NCBI GenBank assembly: GCA_964428205.1
Contig: CAYRXE010000047.1
Coordinates: forward strand, 1 to 6,606
DNA: 6,606 bases
Origin: CAYRXE01 sp964428205
Lineage (GTDB): Bacteria; Patescibacteriota; Gracilibacteria; Peribacterales; Peribacteraceae
Direction of reading: 5' to 3'
Part shown: positions 1-6,000 of the stretch, piece after piece
Numbering within the stretch: position 1 is the first letter of the stretch
Layout: the number at the start of each line of letters is the position of its first letter
The notes under the pieces: model-generated
What the model was told of the DNA's origin: nothing
Seen by the model: the letters and a program-made list of their open reading frames with translations, nothing else
Databases searched by the model: none
Translations under genes and position numbers: made by a program

Positions 1-3000
1 AGACGACGTATCACTTTAGCGTCACCAATTACCAACAGGGCGGCACGTACGGCGAGCTCGCTCTTGGTGTCGATACCACTGGCAATGCACTTCTGCAGTC
101 GTACGGCGGAATGCCAATTATCATGCAGCCCACAGGCAATAACGTGGGTATCAGCAAGACGCTTGCTAAAGCCAAACTCGACGTCCTCGGCACCATCTCC
201 GGTTCTTCACTTGTCATCAACGGATCTATCACATCCACAGGTGCGCTCACCACACGCGGTGCCGTCACCTTCCGCAGTCTCACGGGTTGTTCCGCTCTCC
301 AGACAGACAGCAATGGCACGCTCAGCTGCGGCAATCCTTCCGGTACCTTCGGCTCCGGCAATGTGCTCACCATCGGCAATAGTCGCTATGTCTCCAAGCA
401 AGGAGACACGATGACTGGTGCTCTGGTTATCCAAAACGGCAACACACACTCCACAACTACAACCCCACTTCTCAACGTTCGCGGAACGATGAGTGGTCGT
501 TCGTTGTACATCTCTGGATCGGGATCAAACCCAATCTTGATGACGAGCATTGCTCGTGGACGCGTAGGAATTGGCACTAACACCCCCAGGGCAACACTCG
601 ATGTTGTGGGCACTATCTCCGGCTCGAACCTCAGTCTGAGCGGCAACGCCAGCATGACAGGTGGCGCTTTGATCATTGCTCGAGATGGATCCAGTACGAA
701 CATGATTACCCTCAAGCGCACCGATGCCGGTTCACCACTTACGATCAATGGATATACAGCCAGTGTCGGTTATAGCTTTGCCTACGGCGGAGTCAACGTT
801 CTCGGTATTTCCAGCGCAGCAATCAATCTTGGAAGAATCGGTTCCGGTGCCGGCGATATGGATATCGCCATGACCTCCAGAACAGGTACCGATGTCGCCG
901 GTCGCACACTCACTATTTCTGCCGGTGATGGAACAGGTACAGGAGAAGGAGGCGCTCTCGTGTTTAGAACAGCACCTGCCAGCGGCACATCCAGCGCAAC
1001 GGCAAATACGCTAGTTGAGCAGTTCCGCATTACCGGTAACGGACTCTTCGGCTTCCGCACGTCGTCACCTGGAGCTGTGGTGTCCATCTCGGGCGCAACG
1101 GTCATCAGCGATCGAGGCAATGTGGTGGCAAACCGCGCAGCCAAGGCAACGCTTGATGTTGTCGGAACTATTTCTGGAGCAGCGTTGAATATCCATGGGG
1201 CAAACACGAATTACATTTTGGGCAATCTCGCAATTGGCACGACGACTGCGTCGAGTCCATTAAGAATTGTCTCAAACAATTCCTCCATTGTGGACATCGC
1301 GAACACTGCAGGAACGAAGAATTTCTTTATGGGCTTCAACGGCGCAGGAGACTTTGCCATCGACGCACAGACTTGCCCGGGAGTGTGTACTGGAACCACT
1401 ATTCTCATGGCTTCCAACATCAACTCCAGAATCGGAATCGGTGTCGATTCGCCCGATGCGAAGCTTGATGTTCTCGGCACTATCTCCGGTGCGCTCATCA
1501 CGCAGAACGGCGCAGGAGACAACTACTTTATGGGCAATGTGGCCATCGGTCGTACGTCTGTAAACAACAATACAAAGTTGGATGTGGTAGGCATGATTTC
1601 CGGGTCGTCACTCACTATTTCCGGACCCGCAGGAATTACTGGAGCCCTAACGTTGGGTGACGGAGGATATGCAAAAGCAGGTGATCTGCGCTTCATGCAG
1701 CCAGGAGGTGGAAACTACGCAAGAGTGCTTGCTGTTGGATCAAATCGTCAGGAGGTGAGTATTACGGGTATTGCTACTGGTATCTGGAACTGGACTTCTG
1801 GATATACAGTCGGTATCGGCACAACTGCTCCAAAGGCAACGTTCGACGTTGTGGGCAGCATCTCCGGTTCTCGCCTTACCGTTAGCGGCAATGCCAGCAT
1901 CACGGGAGCACTGATTGTCGTGGGCAGGGCGACGGCACAGAACATGATGGTTGCGGACAATAGTTACTACGCATTTGGCTCCACAAACACTCGTATTGAA
2001 GGCTCTTCTACTTATGCAGCGTTTGTCGTTTCGAGTGAACGGATGCGCATCTTGTCGACTGGCAATGTGGGTATTGGCACAACAACTCCAGGTGCTCGCT
2101 TGTCGGTCTCGGGTTCCACGGTGATTAGCGATCGTGGCAACGTCGTCGCGAACCGCGCTGCAAAGGCGACTCTTGATGTCGTCGGCACCATCTCCGGTTC
2201 CGCCCTCACAATCAGCAACATGATCTCCGGCTCCGGCGGAGCAGTCATCCGCGGTTCCATCGCTTTCCGTAGCCTCACAAGCTGCTCGACTCTCCAAACC
2301 AATAGCGACGGCGTCCTTAGCTGTGGACCGGCCGCAGGCTTTGGAAGCGGGAATGTCCTCACCATCGGCAATAGTCGCTATGTCTCCAAGCAAGGAGACA
2401 CGATGACTGGTGCTCTTGTGATCCAAAACGGCAACACGCACAGCAATACAACCACACCTCTGTTGAATGTACGCGGAGTGATGTCTGGTAAGACGTTGCG
2501 CATCACCAACAACATCTTCGCTTCCGGCTCTCTTATTACCGAATCCGGTGCCATCTTCGATGCCGGCACACTCACCGTCGATGCTTCTACAGACCGCGTT
2601 GGCATTGGCACACTGTCTCCTTCCTACGATCTTCACATCGAAAAGGATTCCACTGGTACGGGAGTGCGAAATGTCACTCGGGATACAGCCATTACAGGTA
2701 GCGCGTTTGTAGAAGCGAGAAACAGTAACAACGACACCGCAACTCTTGCTGTCTATGGACCGAACTACACGCCGAGTCCGTACTTCACATCCAATGGAGC
2801 GTTGAGTGCTACGAATGGGCTCTTTATTTACAGCGACAGCGCGGTATCAAACGGAGGGTCCAACTCCATCAGTTTTATGACCGGAGGAAACGACCCGCTC
2901 ACGCAGATCCGCATGACGATAGACTCCACAGGAAAAGTGGGTATTGGTAAGTCTTCTATAACAAACGGCCAGAGGCTCGAAGTGCTTGGCACCATCTCCG

Positions 3001-6000
3001 GATCGGCTCTGAAGATTTCGAACCTTATTTCCGGCTCCGGTGGTGCTGTGATTCGCGGATCCATCGCTTTCCGATCGCTTACAAACTGCACCGCTCTGCA
3101 GACTGACAGCAACGGAGTACTCAGCTGTGGTTCCGGCGGCTCCGGCACCTTTGGCTCTGGCAACGTGATTACCATCGGCAATAGTCGCTATGTCTCCAAG
3201 CAAGGAGACACGATGACTGGTGCTCTGGTTATCCAGAACGGCAACACACACTCTGCAACGACGACGCCTCTCCTCAACGTTCGCGGAACCATGTCGGGTC
3301 GCTCCTTATATATCACGGGTACAGGTGGAACATCCTTGCTCATGACGAACATCACGACAGGTCGTGTGGGCATTGGCACTTCTGCACCTAAAGCAAAACT
3401 CGATGTTGTAGGTACGATTTCCGGTGCAGGGCTGCTCATCAACGGCAGTTCGACGATGAATGGCGCGGTTACCATTGATAGAGGCAGTAATGGCGGGAAC
3501 CTCGTCCTGCATTCCACTGCCTCGACCACTCTTCTTAGAATTGGTGACACTACTGGTTCTACAAATTATCAGATGCAGTTCACTAGCCGGTCGATCCAGA
3601 CTCTTGATAACTCCGATCTCACTGGTATCTCAATGTTCCTTAATCCAATTGGAGGAGGTGTGGGAGTAAACAGGTCCACATCAGTCGCTCTTAAGGCATC
3701 ACTCGATGTCGTTGGCTCCATCTCGGGTTCGTCTCTCTTCATTGCCAACCTCAATGCAGCTTCTTGTGACGTGAAGTCTACAAACGGAGTTCTCTCCTGT
3801 GGCACAGATGCAACAGGAAGTTCCACCTTCGGCTCCGGCAACGTGATCACTATTGGCAATAGTCGCTATGTCTCCAAGCAAGGAGACACGATGACTGGTG
3901 CTCTGGTGATCCAGAACGGTAACACGCACTCCGCTACTTCGACGCCTCTCCTCAACGTTCGCGGAACGATGTCGGGTAAGCAACTCTGGATCAGTGGTTC
4001 CGGTGCAAGCATCGCTCCACTCTTGTTTACCGGTAATGGCCGTATGGGTATTGGTACCTTTAAGCCGGTAACAACCGCAGATCTTCGCGGCACGTTGAGT
4101 ATTTGGAAGACTGGCACCGGAGGACTCAATGAGTTCCAAGAGGATTACAATATCAATAACTTCCGTATGGTTGTGGGAGGAATGAGTGGTGCTCTGGAAT
4201 ACGGTGCTGCGTTCCTTGCAAGCGGAGCTGACCGTCACGGCGCAAAAGTACTCTTCCACAAGAGTAAGTCAGGTTTTGCAAGCATCGATGACAATGACGA
4301 ATTGGGCGTACTTGATTTCGCTGATACTACCGCTGTTGTCGCTCAAATGCGTGTGAGCGCCGACGGTACCGATATTCGCACGCCTACCAAGATCCAGTTC
4401 CTCACCGATGATGGCAATTCATTTGGTGACGGCTTGAGCCAGCGCATGCGCATCGGCGCCAACGGCAACGTGCGCATTGGTACAGGTGCAGCAAACACCA
4501 AGCTCGATGTTGCCGGCACTATCTCCGGTGCGCTTATCACGCAAAACGGTGCAGGCACAAGCTACCTCATCGGCAATGTGGCAATCGGCAAGACGAGTGT
4601 GAGGACGGGTCAGAAGCTCGAGGTCGTCGGTACCATCTCCGGTTCTGCACTCAGAATCAGCGGAAACATTTCTGCCTCAGGTGCTGTGATGCTCGAAGGC
4701 ACACTCTCCGGTGCGGTCATGTACGGCTTCGGCCTGAACACGGATTGTGACGGTGGCACCAGCAAGCTCCTCTGGGATGCTTCGACCGGTCGCTTCTCCT
4801 GTGGCACGGATCAAACTGGTGGCTCCGGTACCTTCGGCTCTGGCAACGTGATCACTATCGGCAATAGTCGCTATGTCTCTAAGCAAGGAGACACGATGAC
4901 CGGCACGCTTGTCATCCAAAACGGCAACACGCACACCCCAACAGCAACACCTCTCCTGAACGTACGCGGAACAATCTCCGGTGCAGGGCTCGTGGTCAAC
5001 GGTCTCTCGACGTTCTACGGCAACCTTGTTCCAGGCATCGACAACGCCTACGACTTGGGCACAAACGCGCTGCGCTGGCGCCACATGTACCTCAGCGGAG
5101 GCACACTCAATTTGGGCACAGCAACTTCCTCCGGAGCTATTGGCTATCGCACGAATGGTGCAGAAGGACTCATGTTCTTCGGTAAGGCTTCGGGTGCTAC
5201 CCCGAGCATGTTCATCAGCTCGGGCGGTTTCGTGGGTATTGGTACGGATGCTCCAAGTATTGCTCTTGAAGTCCTCGGCAGTATGTCCGGCACACGCGTG
5301 TTCGTGGGTAACGGTGCAGTGGGCACCCCAGCACTGGCGTTTACGAGCGATTCGAATACCGGTTTGTATAGGCCCGCTGCAGACACTATTGGATTGAGTG
5401 TGGGTGGCACGCTTATTACGCAAATCAATAACGACGGATTGAGTGTGGTGGGCAACATAGAGACCACAGGAATGGTGAGTGCCTCACACCTGAATATGAG
5501 TACGTTGGCAGTAGGTACAGATCAATCGAGTATCGCAACACTGCATGTGTACGGTGGCTTAAGTGCGTATGTACAGCCAGTGGGAACACAAGTCTTCTAC
5601 GATGGATTCGACGAAGCAGGAGACACGACACTCGCGAGCCACACGCCAAACGTAGGTACGTCTTGGACGCTGCTCATCAACAACGGAGGCACCATGCAGG
5701 TCGATGCTTCGCAGAGTGCTGCGGAAGCTCCAGCAACGACCGCAAACGTGGGTAGCTTGTATACCGCTGATGTTACTATGCCCTCGGCGGACTACGAAGT
5801 TTCTGTTGTGGCCAATGTGACGACCACGACGGATGACATTGCTGCGATTGCTGCGCGTGTGCAGGACGCAAGCAATATGTACCTCTATAAATTCTCTGCA
5901 ACACTCGCGAACAACGTTCTCCAAAAGAACGTTGGTGGAGTATGGACAACTCTCGCAACAGGAGCAGAGGCTGTCACCGCCGGTGACACCATCCGACTGC

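Noticed and set aside
64..414. Plus-strand open frame in another phase (116 codons), with similar short ones at 1267, 3460, 4981 and 5833
   Set aside because: All are frame-shifted readings of the giant gene. They have no ribosome binding site, and they end or break where the main frame continues its repeats.
1374..1388. C-P-G-V-C as a thioredoxin-like or metal-binding site
   Set aside because: The spacing is CxxxC, there is no surrounding thioredoxin or zinc-ribbon sequence and no second ligand pair nearby. A small disulfide loop is a simpler reading.
1740..2636. Long minus-strand open frame (about 298 codons)
   Set aside because: It lies wholly opposite the + frame. It contains the antisense reading of the tail-fibre core, which also appears in other minus-strand frames at every module copy. 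Its sequence is Cys/His/Arg-rich and low in recognisable motifs, and synonymous changes between + strand repeats show which frame is under selection.
369..4934. CRISPR-like array of 50-base repeats
   Set aside because: The identical cores are separated by 678 to 1992 bases of coding sequence, not by short uniform spacers, and they encode a conserved protein module in frame.
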